Below the pieces are notes generated by a model. It was not told where the DNA came from, did not search any database, and worked only from the letters and a program-made list of their open reading frames with translations. A stretch of 64,000 nt of DNA from assembly GCA_002837195.1 (NCBI GenBank), contig KZ478064.1, positions 232,050 through 296,049 on the forward strand, read 5' to 3'. Position 1 is the first letter of the stretch, and each line of letters starts with the position of its first letter. Positions 1 through 8,612 of the stretch are shown here, piece by piece. The DNA is from Enterobacterales bacterium CwR94 (lineage in GTDB: Bacteria; Pseudomonadota; Gammaproteobacteria; Enterobacterales; Enterobacteriaceae). A program made the translations under genes and the position numbers.

Positions 1-386
1 TGTCGTTGCTACGGGCGAATGCCGAATTTTATGCCTTGATTGCCAATGAATTAGCGCAAAAGCGAGGGCAGACTCTGGATCAGTATGCCGCTGAGGTGAA
101 AAGCACTTTTGCGGCCGCTGCACCCTACTATCTCAAGCGTGTGCAGGAGCATTTTTCGCCCTCCGCGAAGGGATATCAGTTAACGGCCTATCAACAAGGC
201 AATTATGCCTTTACCACCGATGGTGGGTATCATTTCGCCCGAGATGCGCATGAAACCCTGCTCACCTATGGCGGTATGAATTGGCTTGGGAAAGGCGAGA
301 TCATGGGCGAAAAGTACGTTCTGTACGTGGCGTTATTTCCTGAGCAAGTGGTCACGGCAATCCGCACCGCCTCACCCGTTCACTAA
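1..386 (+). CDS. C-terminal part of an unknown protein, start outside window
   Basis: The reading frame is open from the first bases of the window to a TAA at 384-386, so the true start lies upstream and about 128 residues are visible. The visible part is rich in alanine and tyrosine. It shows no membrane segment and no motif that I recognise. The end of the protein is mixed polar and hydrophobic, with a 'TYGGMNWLG' stretch. The next gene is on the opposite strand, so the two converge. I do not recognise the family and give no function. Confidence 0.6.
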   Translation, partial: SLLRANAEFYALIANELAQKRGQTLDQYAAEVKSTFAAAAPYYLKRVQEHFSPSAKGYQLTAYQQGNYAFTTDGGYHFARDAHETLLTYGGMNWLGKGEIMGEKYVLYVALFPEQVVTAIRTASPVH

Positions 387-460
387 AAGATGAGGCGGGT
401 CGCTGACGCAGATGACAGCGCAATGTCCGGCTGGCCGTTGCCTCGCCGGACTGTGTGTTG

Positions 461-1078
461 TCAGGGTTTGGCTTTTAATCGTGCGCGTGCGTGGCTGATA
501 GCGACCGCTGTGCGATCGGGAAACAGGTGCTGGATCTCTGCAATACGCGCCTGCTCGTGTTGCTTCAGCAGAGCTAATTCTTCTGGTGTCCACATTTTTT
601 GCGAAACCACCATTGAGCCTTTAAAAGAGATGCCCAGTTGATTGGCTTTGATTTTTACGGCTTCGGGGGTGCGCCCCGGCAATTTTTCCGCCACGCTGGT
701 TCCAATTAACGGATAGTGCTTGCGTAATAATTGCGTTTCTTCACGTGTCCAACCACGGGCACTGTAAAGGCCCATCTTCTGTGCCATGGTGAAAATGGTC
801 TTCTTCGTGCGTCCTGGCAGCATTTCCATCACTTTGGCAATACCGGCACCCTCAACATAGTGCGTACGCATGACGTCTTTCTCGGCGTCTGTCCACTCCA
901 AGCTTTGTTTGTTCAAACCCAGTGAACGTGCGGCCAGCCGCACTGCTGTGGGTGTGCGCCCCAAATGCTCGGCTATTTCGCGTGTGGGGATTTTGCCGTA
1001 ACCCGCTTCCACATACCGATACTCTTCGACTGTCCATGGCGACCGAGTGTTACGGTAACTTTTTTCGTCTTCCATCAT
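461..1078 (-). CDS. Protein of four Myb/SANT-like helix-turn-helix repeats
   Basis: The roughly 205-residue product consists almost wholly of four repeats of 45-50 residues. Each opens with a tryptophan and acidic residues (SPWTVEE, LEWTDAE, RGWTREE, KMWTPEE) and ends in a helix built like 'GRTPTAVRLAARSLGL' with a conserved (G/D)RT. This is the pattern of Myb/SANT or homeodomain-like DNA-binding repeats, so a DNA-binding role is inferred. There is no second domain for ligand binding or catalysis. Two adjacent ATG codons (1078 and 1075) follow AGG-rich sequence; an upstream TTG at 1096 is also in frame. An inverted repeat (CAGCCT/AGGCTG, 1103-1120) lies just upstream and could be an operator. 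Repeat proteins of this kind are common in mobile DNA, which fits the setting. Confidence 0.7.
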   Translation of the reverse strand: MMEDEKSYRNTRSPWTVEEYRYVEAGYGKIPTREIAEHLGRTPTAVRLAARSLGLNKQSLEWTDAEKDVMRTHYVEGAGIAKVMEMLPGRTKKTIFTMAQKMGLYSARGWTREETQLLRKHYPLIGTSVAEKLPGRTPEAVKIKANQLGISFKGSMVVSQKMWTPEELALLKQHEQARIAEIQHLFPDRTAVAISHARARLKAKP

Positions 1079-1319
1079 CCTGACTGCACGCCTCAAAAAA
1101 CACAGCCTGTAAATAGGCTGCTAAGAGTCTCTAGGGATCGTTTATATAGATGAAAAATGGACAATTTTCAATCTGAAAGGAAATTACTTTGGCTATTTCG
1201 CGACAATATTTCCTTTTGTTGACCCGTAAAGACTCACCGTGCAGGCGGGGAAATGCCCGCTTAAGGGCATGACCTGTGGTGCGAAAGAGGTGAATTGCCG
1301 AATACGGCGGGAATAATGC

Positions 1320-1865
1320 TTAGCAGAGTTGTCCGTTCCAGACTTGTCGCAGCCTGGATAACTTTTTGATACCCAGTTTCTTACAGGCGTTGAGTTGATG
1401 GCGATACACTGTCTTCGCTGAAATTTTATATTTTTGCGCAATGCGATGAATACTTTTCCCTGCCATGGCATGGCTAATGACGAGTTTTTCTTTATCCGTC
1501 AAGGTTGTCTCTGTCATCGACAGGTGACAGGGTCTTTTTTTCCTGGCGGCTGTAATGCATGTAAGGAAGCGCTTTCTGCCTGTTGATTGAGGTAAATATT
1601 GACGCGCGTAGGTAGGCATATTGATGACGGCATTACTGCCATAAAAAATAAACTTCATTCTTTCCGGCTGCTCCAAAATACAATAAGCATTAAACCAGGT
1701 CGAAATGTTGCTGGTAAGGTCAATGAGCACCACGCTGATGGACGATAAATGTATTGAGAGAGAGGTTTCAAAATTAAATTTATTTGTATGAATAACAGTG
1801 AGTTCTTCCATTGTAGATCGCGTTCCATAATGAAAGTATATATTGTCAGAGTAAATAAGTATCAT
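1320..1865 (-). CDS. LuxR-type (GerE helix-turn-helix) transcriptional regulator
   Basis: The protein has 181 residues. Its last 60 (about 121-176) form a LuxR/GerE DNA-binding domain: it opens with 'LTDKEKLVISHAMAGKS', continues with 'IAQKYKISAKTVYRH' and ends with a KLGI helix. The first 110 residues match no receiver or autoinducer-binding domain that I can see; they lack the aspartate cluster of a response regulator, so this resembles the orphan LuxR-like regulators of enterobacteria such as RcsA and BglJ. No strong ribosome binding site precedes the ATG. The gene is A+T rich compared with the chromosomal half of the window, which suggests acquisition by transfer. Targets are unknown; the fidL/marT-like pair and the autotransporter are near. 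Confidence 0.75.
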   Translation of the reverse strand: MILIYSDNIYFHYGTRSTMEELTVIHTNKFNFETSLSIHLSSISVVLIDLTSNISTWFNAYCILEQPERMKFIFYGSNAVINMPTYARQYLPQSTGRKRFLTCITAARKKRPCHLSMTETTLTDKEKLVISHAMAGKSIHRIAQKYKISAKTVYRHQLNACKKLGIKKLSRLRQVWNGQLC

Positions 1866-2229
1866 GTGTAACTCATTGATGTTTATGTTTATTGCATTTG
1901 GTTGATGGCGTTGATAACGGGAGCGGTGCTCTCAGTCACCTAAAGTATAAAGAAAGTGTTTACTGATACAATTTACGAAAATGAAAAGAAGAAAAAAGCC
2001 ATTAAGGTTCGTCATGAAGCGCTAAATTAGCTTTTCTATTAACTTGAAAGTGGAAAATAGCATGGTGAAGAAATTAAGAGTACAAAACACTTTTTCATCG
2101 TGATGGGAAATCATAGGTGTTTTCGTTTGTAAGTGTGAAAATAAGAGTGAATTATTTTGAGGGGTGGCCCATGCTCTGTGCTGGAGGGATATGACCCCGC
2201 AAAGACCCCTATTCTCGCACTGCAATATG
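1866..2229. other. Intergenic region, 364 bp
   Basis: This A+T-rich gap lies between the LuxR-type regulator and the FidL-like gene, both on the minus strand. It should hold the promoter of the LuxR-type gene. A short palindrome (GCTAAATTAGC) occurs near 2021 but is not followed by a convincing T-run. I see no further gene. Confidence 0.4.
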
Positions 2230-2718
2230 TCATCCGTGTCGGCATAGAAAGGATGGGCCTGATGTATCGCTGATAAGAATATGTTGATTATCAATGCGAT
2301 CAAGATGCAGAAAACGGGGGGAATCCTGGTTCAGGTAAGTCAGATACTTCTCGGAGAGCGTGTCAGGTAGGTTATCGGAGGAGGATTTATGCGTAGAAAC
2401 AACGTGGTATTCATGGCTGTTTGAAAAAGGAATTCGGTGATGTTCAAACGTGATGGTCCTGCCTACATTGTAAGATTTTCCATCAACGGAAAATTGCCCT
2501 TTGATACTGTCATAGCCTGACGTGCCTGAGACAGTGACAATGCGGTGTGAAAGTGTGTAGTTAACCGGTGTGTCGTTAACAACAAGATCATAATTGACGG
2601 TGCCAACACAGGGGATGTTGTTAGGCAAAGGGGAGACCTCCCTGTCATTCCAGTACATAAATACGATTAACAGAAGAAACAGGACGGCTGTAGATATTCT
2701 TAAGAAAACGATTTTCAT
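2230..2718 (-). CDS. FidL-like inner membrane protein
   Basis: The product is about 162 residues long with one N-terminal membrane segment (after MKIVFLRIST, rich in L, V and F) and a periplasmic domain containing two cysteines (in NNIPCVGT and near the C-terminus). Size, topology and position directly after a MarT/CadC-like regulator match the FidL family, whose type member sits beside marT in Salmonella SPI-3. FidL function is not firmly established; a periplasmic partner of the membrane-bound regulator is a reasonable inference. The start chosen (ATG at 2718) lies 4 nt after the regulator's TAA, preceded by a weak purine-rich stretch, which implies translational coupling. An in-frame upstream start would overlap the regulator and is less likely. 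Confidence 0.7.
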   Translation of the reverse strand: MKIVFLRISTAVLFLLLIVFMYWNDREVSPLPNNIPCVGTVNYDLVVNDTPVNYTLSHRIVTVSGTSGYDSIKGQFSVDGKSYNVGRTITFEHHRIPFSNSHEYHVVSTHKSSSDNLPDTLSEKYLTYLNQDSPRFLHLDRIDNQHILISDTSGPSFLCRHG

Positions 2719-2722
2719 CTTT

Positions 2723-3520
2723 TTACCTGTTGGTTCGGTAAGTAACACAGCCCACTTCTTTCGTCACAGCGTCACCGCACTGCATGATCAGGCGGGATAC
2801 TCCCCTTGCATCATTGACGGCTGCGTTATTGTCATAATAGAAATATTTATCATCCCGTGTACATGAGAGTTTTAGCTGCCTGAGGGTTTCAGTCGACCTG
2901 CTTTTTATTTGTAATTGATCTGCCGGTGATTGATATTCTTGCAAACTGAAAATGCGACACTCTCCTTCATTGTCCAACGTATAGGTGGGCATGATGCTAT
3001 TGAATTGTAGCGTGTGATAAAGCTGAAAAATAAAACAACCCACAATCAGCAGCAGCAAGCCATACCAAATTTTGGATTCATGGGCTTTGCCTGAATAGAT
3101 GCGTCGTTTCGCCGCTTTGTCACTGTCAGATTGTCGGGGGGCGATGGAGGGTGGGGGGACGGATGGATTATCTACATTCTTTTTCTCAACGTGCTCCACG
3201 GTGATATCAACTGAAAAAAGATACCCCTGGCCAGGCAGGGTGACGATGGCGTTTTTTCCTAAATAACGATCAAGAATTTTGCGGATAAGCGCAATATTCT
3301 GCTTTAGTGAGTTAGATGAACCCATTTTTCCATGGTTATCCCACACTTGTGTCAGAAATACCTCTTTACCGATGAGTTTCCCTTGATTCTCAATTAAAAG
3401 CGATAAGATCCGGTTTGGAACCGGCGTCAACAGGGTCACATCCTGATCGGTGCCGTCGTTGAGCCTGATGCTGCCATCATCTGGGCAATAATAAATATGT
3501 TTATCCAAGATATAGGTCAT
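2723..3520 (-). CDS. MarT/CadC/ToxR-type membrane-bound transcriptional regulator
   Basis: The protein has 265 residues. The N-terminal 105 form an OmpR/ToxR winged helix: 'LTPVPNRILSLLIENQGKLI', then 'FLTQVWDNHG', 'SLKQNIALIRK' and the wing 'VTLPGQGYLF'. A proline-rich linker (about 118-130) leads to a single membrane segment (151-170), followed by a short periplasmic domain with three to four cysteines. This is the one-component CadC/ToxR layout, in which the cytoplasmic head binds DNA and the outer part senses. The gene is the first of a two-gene unit with the FidL-like gene, as in SPI-3, where MarT activates the autotransporter gene misL. Here an autotransporter gene starts 1.3 kb away on the other strand, so control of that gene is a plausible but unproven job. 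Confidence 0.8.
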   Translation of the reverse strand: MTYILDKHIYYCPDDGSIRLNDGTDQDVTLLTPVPNRILSLLIENQGKLIGKEVFLTQVWDNHGKMGSSNSLKQNIALIRKILDRYLGKNAIVTLPGQGYLFSVDITVEHVEKKNVDNPSVPPPSIAPRQSDSDKAAKRRIYSGKAHESKIWYGLLLLIVGCFIFQLYHTLQFNSIMPTYTLDNEGECRIFSLQEYQSPADQLQIKSRSTETLRQLKLSCTRDDKYFYYDNNAAVNDARGVSRLIMQCGDAVTKEVGCVTYRTNR

Positions 3521-4287
3521 AGCGCAATCCCGAACAATCCACTTTAAAAATAATACATTGTGCTGTCTAAAAAACGCAAATTCTAAAAATCAGGCGAATA
3601 AGCAGAAGAGTAGACCAGGATGGCGCCATTCAGCCGTTGCGTAAAAGTATAGATGACTTCGGGCTGGGGGATTTCTCAACACCTCTTTTTAACGACCTGC
3701 ATAGCGCGTTCTTTTCCTGCATGCTGATGCGGCCGCTTCAGCAACCGGGGAAGCACTGGCTGGTGAGAACATGGCCCAACAGGGTTGAAATGCACAGCAT
3801 ACGCTTTATGAAGTCATCAGATTAATCACGTGGTATTGCGTGCTTTCTTAGTCACAACAGGTAATTATCAGGTATAAATAAGAATAAAAAACTATAAATG
3901 GTGTGTTTTTATATATATTGCCCTGTTGTTGGCTGTTTTGAATTATCATTTTCCCATCAAATTTGTAGACGTAAACGCTGAAAGGCCTGCCGATTGCCCT
4001 TGCCGTTAAGTCTTTACAAATTATGAAAATTGCGCGAGAGAGAAGTGATATATGACATTTTCTCCTGAATAAACTACGAATAAAGAGTGAATGGTTGATG
4101 CCATCATCAATGCTCTTTTATTTTATTTAATGACCGCCGTGATGGGGATTCAGAATAATGTTCTAACTTGATAAGCCTTGATAGTGCATTTATCCACTTT
4201 AGTAATGCTTTCACCGCCATAATTTTTAGCCATTGTATCGGTGTGGTTATGGCTTCAATAAGTCAGTGTGAGGTTTAAAATGCCGTC
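3521..4287. other. Intergenic region between divergent regulators
   Basis: This 767-bp A+T-rich gap separates the MarT-like gene (minus) from the winged-helix gene (plus) and must hold both promoters. An open frame at 3637-3825 contains 'SIDDFGLGDFS', reminiscent of the DDFG motif of EAL phosphodiesterases, but nothing else of that domain is visible. If it means anything, it is a worn remnant. At 4083-4119 there is a hairpin (core TTGATG/CATCAA) followed by a T-rich run that could act as a weak terminator. I see no intact gene. Confidence 0.45.
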
Positions 4288-4725
4288 GTGAAACGGAATA
4301 TATTTGATGCCATCCTGGATAGGACTGTTATGGATTTATCGCAAGGAGAAGACAATATCTATGTCTGTGGTTATGAAATCTTTGGTGAGGTTCATTACTA
4401 CATCGATGACATGTTATTAATAAATATCAGCAAGCATGGTTTTTCTCGGGTTCAACTGCGTGCCACCATGGGCAATTTGTTGCATTACTTTTTGAAAAAT
4501 TCGCCCCGAATCTATGTGTCTGACGATGAAATCATGTCAGAAGTGTGGGAACGAAATAATTTGCGAGCATCGTCCCACAGACTTTGGCAGGTTGTAAAAG
4601 AGTTGAATTATAAACTTAATGAAGTCGGCGTTTATGAAGAGATATTTTCTCGAGTGAACAGACAGAGTCGATTCTCTGTGAAAAAAGATCACATCGTGCC
4701 TTTATATAAAAGGAGAAACAAATAG
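4288..4725 (+). CDS. Soluble winged-helix (CadC/OmpR-type DNA-binding) regulator
   Basis: The 145-residue protein carries an OmpR/CadC-like winged helix at about residues 27-135: a beta-rich opening (YEIFGEVHYYIDD), 'LRATMGNLLHYFLKN', 'VSDDEIMSEVWE' and a recognition helix around 'SSHRLWQVVKELNYKL'. No membrane segment or receiver domain is present, so it is a lone DNA-binding module. The GTG at 4288 follows a GTGAGGT-like ribosome binding site; an ATG at 4330 behind an AGGA is an alternative start. The gene ends about 110 bp before the autotransporter on the same strand, which suggests that it regulates or is co-transcribed with it. It is distantly similar in fold to the MarT-like protein encoded nearby. 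Confidence 0.7.
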   Translation: MKRNIFDAILDRTVMDLSQGEDNIYVCGYEIFGEVHYYIDDMLLINISKHGFSRVQLRATMGNLLHYFLKNSPRIYVSDDEIMSEVWERNNLRASSHRLWQVVKELNYKLNEVGVYEEIFSRVNRQSRFSVKKDHIVPLYKRRNK

Positions 4726-4832
4726 TTTAATTCGTATATTTATAGAGAGTTGTATTTAGCAGCTCATAAGATATCTGCTCAAATTTTTTTGTTTGGGTCT
4801 GCACATACATTTAAATAATCAATGGTTTTATT

Positions 4833-7800
4833 ATGACTTTTTTTAAAAAGAGCGTATTAGCGACTTCTTTAACGGTGGCTTTTTCCTCTTCAGCTTTTGC
4901 TTCAATTTCTACTAGCGGAAATACGAATACTCCACTCAATGGTGAAAATATTGATTCTCCACTTGTGGTGATCATTGGTGCCGATGAGGAAGGGACACTC
5001 AATATTGATAATGGATCAACCCTCACCAGTAAGGGAGGGTTAATCGGTTTCAATGGCGATGGCATTGGCAGCGTGACGGTTGACGGCGAACGTTCATCCT
5101 GGGACAGCTCTCGCAATATCATCGTGGGTGACTATGGTAAGGGAACGTTGATCATTAAAAATGGGGCTTCCGTTTACAGTTCAGGCATGAACAGCGAAGC
5201 CTTTGCTGTCGGCAGACAAGCGGGCAGTGAAGGACATGTCATTATTTCAGACGCGACTTATGATGCCGTGAGCGGCAATATTTTCGTGGGCACAGAAGGC
5301 AAGGGGACGCTGGATATTATCAATGGCGGAGGGGTCTCGACCGCCAATGATCTCCTCATCGCTCACAACGGAGACAGCCAGGGGACGGTCAACGTGCGGG
5401 GTGCTGGTTCGAATTTGCTGGTGACGAAAGGCGTCATGTATCTCGCCTCTTCTGGTAATGAAGGCAATAAAAAAGGGACGCTGAATATCACTGAGGGGGG
5501 CTCAGCCAGCACCATCTACGCTTACGTTGGCAACGGCGCAAACGGAAGCGGGCATATCAATGTAGATGGGATGGACTCTGTCTTGAATGTCGGCGCCAGT
5601 ATTTATGCTGGGCGTGAAGGCGAAGGGCATGTCACCGTGACTAACGGTGGCACCGTTAACGCAAAAAATGTCATCGTCGCTTCAGGTGCGCCAAATATTT
5701 CCAAAGGCACTGTCACGGTGGCTGGCCCTGACTCATCCTTGAATGTTGAGGATATCAGAGTGGGGTATGGCGGCACGGGATCACTGATTGTGGCAGATAA
5801 CGCATCAGTCAACGGGCGAGGAAACACGTATATCGGGGATAACGGTATCGGTGATATTCGCGTGACGGATAATGCCGTTTTTAACACCAAACAGTTGATG
5901 GTGGGAGGCGACGGCAGCGGTGCGCTGCGAATCAGCGATGGAGCGAAAGTGAATACTTCGGGGGTTTCCATCGGGGCTTCCTATAGCAATGAAGGGACGG
6001 ATGTTGTCACGGTGAAAGGCCCAGGCTCTTCCCTGACCACCGATCTTAACAGCTTTGGATATGGGGCTATTTTTGTTGGCATAGGCAAAAAATCCGGTGT
6101 ACTGACGGTCTCTGATGATGCCACGGTGAATACACAGCAACTCAGTATTGGCACCTACCCCGAAGACGGGGCGATCAGTTCTCTTAATATTGGTGCTGAG
6201 AAAGGGCAAGCGGCTGAAAAAGCAGGATATATCACGCAAGCTTACATTGATCTGGCAAGTGAAAATGCAGAGGTTAATTTTAATCATACCAACGATGATT
6301 ATGTCTTTGACCGCAGCATTCAGGGAGCGGGCAGCATCAACCAAATTGCCGGTTTAACCCGTCTTACAGGAAATAATCACTATTTTACCGGCATAACTAA
6401 CGTATTGGGCGGAGTATTGAGCAGCTCTGTGGCGTTAGGAGGCGATGTCAATATTAGCGAGCAGGGAACACTGGTTGCCAGCGGTGCCATTTCAGGCAAT
6501 GTGGAAAATAAAGGCGTCCTGAAAATTGGCAAACTCACTGACGCCGGTATGGAAGTCGGTGAAACCGCCAGCTTAACGGTTGGGGGAGATTATGCGGGTA
6601 ATAATGGTGCGATTATTTTTGACACGGTATTGAATGATGATCTTTCAGACACTGACAGGTTGAGTATTCAAGGAGACACCTCAGGTTCAACCCAGGTGCG
6701 TGTGAATAATATGGGGGGGACAGGCGCGCAAACGCTTGAAGGTATTCAACTGATCAGCGTCAATGGCCGTTCAGAGGGCGAATTTGTTCAACAAGGGCGT
6801 ATTGCCGCAGGCGCATTCGATTACCAACTGGTTCGAGGTTCATCAGAAGCGTTGGCCAAAAACTGGTATTTAACCAGTGCGTTGGCTCCGGTGACGGAAC
6901 CTGAGCCTGAGGCTAAACCCGATCCCAAGCCAGAAGAGAAACCTGAACCAGGGACTCAGCCTGATCCTCAGCCCGAAGTCAAACCGGGACTGAAGCCTGA
7001 AATCAAGCCTGAGATTAAACCTGAAACCAAGCCTGAGATTAAGCCTACCCCCGATCCTAAGCCGGAGGGTAAACCTGACCTAAAAAACAGTGCAGTGCGT
7101 CCAGAAGCGGGCGCGTACATAGCAAATCTGGCTGCGGCGAATACGCTGTTTAATACGCGTCTTCACGACAGACTGGGCGAGACGCACTATGTTGATGCGC
7201 TGACCGGACAGACTGAAGTCAGCAGTATGTGGATGCGTCATGAAGGCGGGCGTAACAGCAGTACAGATAGCGCCGGTCAGCTTAAAACAACGGCTAACCG
7301 CTATGTTATGCAACTCGGCGGTGACATTGCCCAGTGGACTTCTCACGATGGCGATCGTTTCCATCTGGGTGTGATGGCGGGTTATGCCAATCAAAAAGGC
7401 AAAACGCGCAACAGCCTGACCGGTTACTCGGCAAAGGGGAACATTGACGGCTACAGCACCGGTGTTTATGGAACCTGGCTGCAGGACAATGCAAATAAAA
7501 CCGGTGCTTATGTTGATTCCTGGTTGCAATACAGTTGGTTCAATAACAGCGTCAATGGGGATGGACTTGCTGCAGAGCGCTATAAGTCGAAAGGCCTGAC
7601 GGCATCCGTTGAATCAGGGTATACCTTTAAGCTGGGTGAGTTGAGCAACCGCGATGGCGTCTACCTCCAACCTAAAGGACAAATGACATGGATGGGGGTA
7701 AAAGCCGATGATCACCGTGAGGATAATGGCACGCAAGTCAGAGGTCAGGGTGATGAGAACGTGCAGACACGCCTTGGTGTTAAAGCGTTTATTAAGCATG

Positions 7801-8048
7801 AAAATCATGACCAAACTTTCGAGCCCTTTGTTGAAGCTAACTGGTTACACAATACCAAGGCCTACGGTGTGCGTTTGGATGACGTGAACATTCACCAGGT
7901 CGGGGCGCGCAATGTTGGCGAGCTGAAAGCGGGTGTGGAAGGCAAAGTGCACCGCAATGTTAATCTCTGGGGAAATGTTGCTCAGCAGATAGGGGACAAA
8001 GGTTACTCCGACACGGCGGCAACGTTAGGTGTAAAAGTTAACTTCTAA
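4833..8048 (+). CDS. AIDA/MisL-type autotransporter (type Va secretion), likely adhesin
   Basis: The 1071-residue protein has all the parts of a classical autotransporter. Residues 1-23 form a signal peptide ending in SSSAFA. Residues 24 to about 685 form a passenger of repeated beta-helix units of the type 'GTLNIDNGSTLTS' and 'GSVTVDGERSSWD'. A linker at about 686-749 consists of Pro-Glu/Lys repeats (PEPEAKPDPKPEEKPEPG and similar). The last 265-300 residues form a beta-barrel ending in the terminal phenylalanine required by the BAM machinery (VKVNF). The passenger would be exported through the barrel to the cell surface. Adhesion or biofilm formation is usual for this class but is inferred here. 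No protease triad or self-cleavage site is evident. A winged-helix gene lies directly upstream and a strong terminator follows. Confidence 0.9.
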   Translation: MTFFKKSVLATSLTVAFSSSAFASISTSGNTNTPLNGENIDSPLVVIIGADEEGTLNIDNGSTLTSKGGLIGFNGDGIGSVTVDGERSSWDSSRNIIVGDYGKGTLIIKNGASVYSSGMNSEAFAVGRQAGSEGHVIISDATYDAVSGNIFVGTEGKGTLDIINGGGVSTANDLLIAHNGDSQGTVNVRGAGSNLLVTKGVMYLASSGNEGNKKGTLNITEGGSASTIYAYVGNGANGSGHINVDGMDSVLNVGASIYAGREGEGHVTVTNGGTVNAKNVIVASGAPNISKGTVTVAGPDSSLNVEDIRVGYGGTGSLIVADNASVNGRGNTYIGDNGIGDIRVTDNAVFNTKQLMVGGDGSGALRISDGAKVNTSGVSIGASYSNEGTDVVTVKGPGSSLTTDLNSFGYGAIFVGIGKKSGVLTVSDDATVNTQQLSIGTYPEDGAISSLNIGAEKGQAAEKAGYITQAYIDLASENAEVNFNHTNDDYVFDRSIQGAGSINQIAGLTRLTGNNHYFTGITNVLGGVLSSSVALGGDVNISEQGTLVASGAISGNVENKGVLKIGKLTDAGMEVGETASLTVGGDYAGNNGAIIFDTVLNDDLSDTDRLSIQGDTSGSTQVRVNNMGGTGAQTLEGIQLISVNGRSEGEFVQQGRIAAGAFDYQLVRGSSEALAKNWYLTSALAPVTEPEPEAKPDPKPEEKPEPGTQPDPQPEVKPGLKPEIKPEIKPETKPEIKPTPDPKPEGKPDLKNSAVRPEAGAYIANLAAANTLFNTRLHDRLGETHYVDALTGQTEVSSMWMRHEGGRNSSTDSAGQLKTTANRYVMQLGGDIAQWTSHDGDRFHLGVMAGYANQKGKTRNSLTGYSAKGNIDGYSTGVYGTWLQDNANKTGAYVDSWLQYSWFNNSVNGDGLAAERYKSKGLTASVESGYTFKLGELSNRDGVYLQPKGQMTWMGVKADDHREDNGTQVRGQGDENVQTRLGVKAFIKHENHDQTFEPFVEANWLHNTKAYGVRLDDVNIHQVGARNVGELKAGVEGKVHRNVNLWGNVAQQIGDKGYSDTAATLGVKVNF

Positions 8049-8054
8049 TCGCAT

Positions 8055-8085
8055 GCTCCGACACGGCTGTTGTCGGAGCTTTTTT
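8055..8085 (+). terminator. Rho-independent terminator of the autotransporter gene
   Basis: A 9-bp stem GCTCCGACA (8055-8063) pairs with TGTCGGAGC (8071-8079) around a 7-nt loop and is followed by six T. It begins 7 bp after the stop codon of the autotransporter. Confidence 0.85.
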
Positions 8086-8612
8086 CATTTAACGGCTGTT
8101 GTCCCGTGCTGTTTATACCAGGGATATAACGCGTATTAAAAAAACATTAGATTTTTTTGGGGAATAAGTCCCTGCCTTCTTCATCGAGCGATAAAATCAA
8201 AGCGTTATGCAGGGATCTGAATAATATTAACAAGGGAATGTTAATATTATTTGTTAACTCAGGAAAAATCTTATTGTCTGTGGGCGGTAATGGAAAACAG
8301 ATATTGATTTTTGTCGTTTTATCGAACTATAGTGCTCGCGCTGGTTGAGGTGTTATAAACAGTGGTTTTCTATGTAACCATATGAAAAATATTGTTTTTT
8401 TTGTTCGCCTTGGTCGATGGGCGTTGTTTCCCTCTCCAGGTGTGGTCGTTATATTGCCCGTGTTGGCCACGTTGAACGCATTGAGATTTTTCTTTGTGCT
8501 TGGTGTTCTGCATTTCAGTCAATGCTAATCGCTGCTACACCCCCAATATTTTTCTATCGCGAAAAGGGAGTATAAGAAAAATATTGTATAAGGATATAGG
8601 TTGGAGTGTGAC
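8086..8612. other. Intergenic region with a 12-bp perfect inverted repeat
   Basis: No convincing gene is visible over this A+T-rich gap; a 63-codon frame at 8157-8348 has no ribosome binding site and no recognisable features. The region contains a perfect inverted repeat, AATAATATTAAC (8220-8231) and GTTAATATTATT (8240-8251), with an 8-nt spacer, which could be a protein-binding site or a hairpin. The promoter for the next gene should lie near its 3' end. Confidence 0.4.

Noticed and set aside
2022..2303. 93-codon minus-strand frame overlapping the end of the fidL-like gene
   Set aside because: It overlaps the real gene in another frame and has A+T-rich random composition.
3637..3825. Possible EAL-domain gene from the SIDDFGLGDFS string
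   Set aside because: Only one short motif matches; the EAL, metal-binding and C-terminal motifs are missing and there is no start site. At most a worn remnant, mentioned in the intergenic entry.
8157..8348. 63-codon open frame after the autotransporter
   Set aside because: No ribosome binding site, no signal or known motif, and it covers the inverted repeat at 8220-8251. Not supported as a gene.
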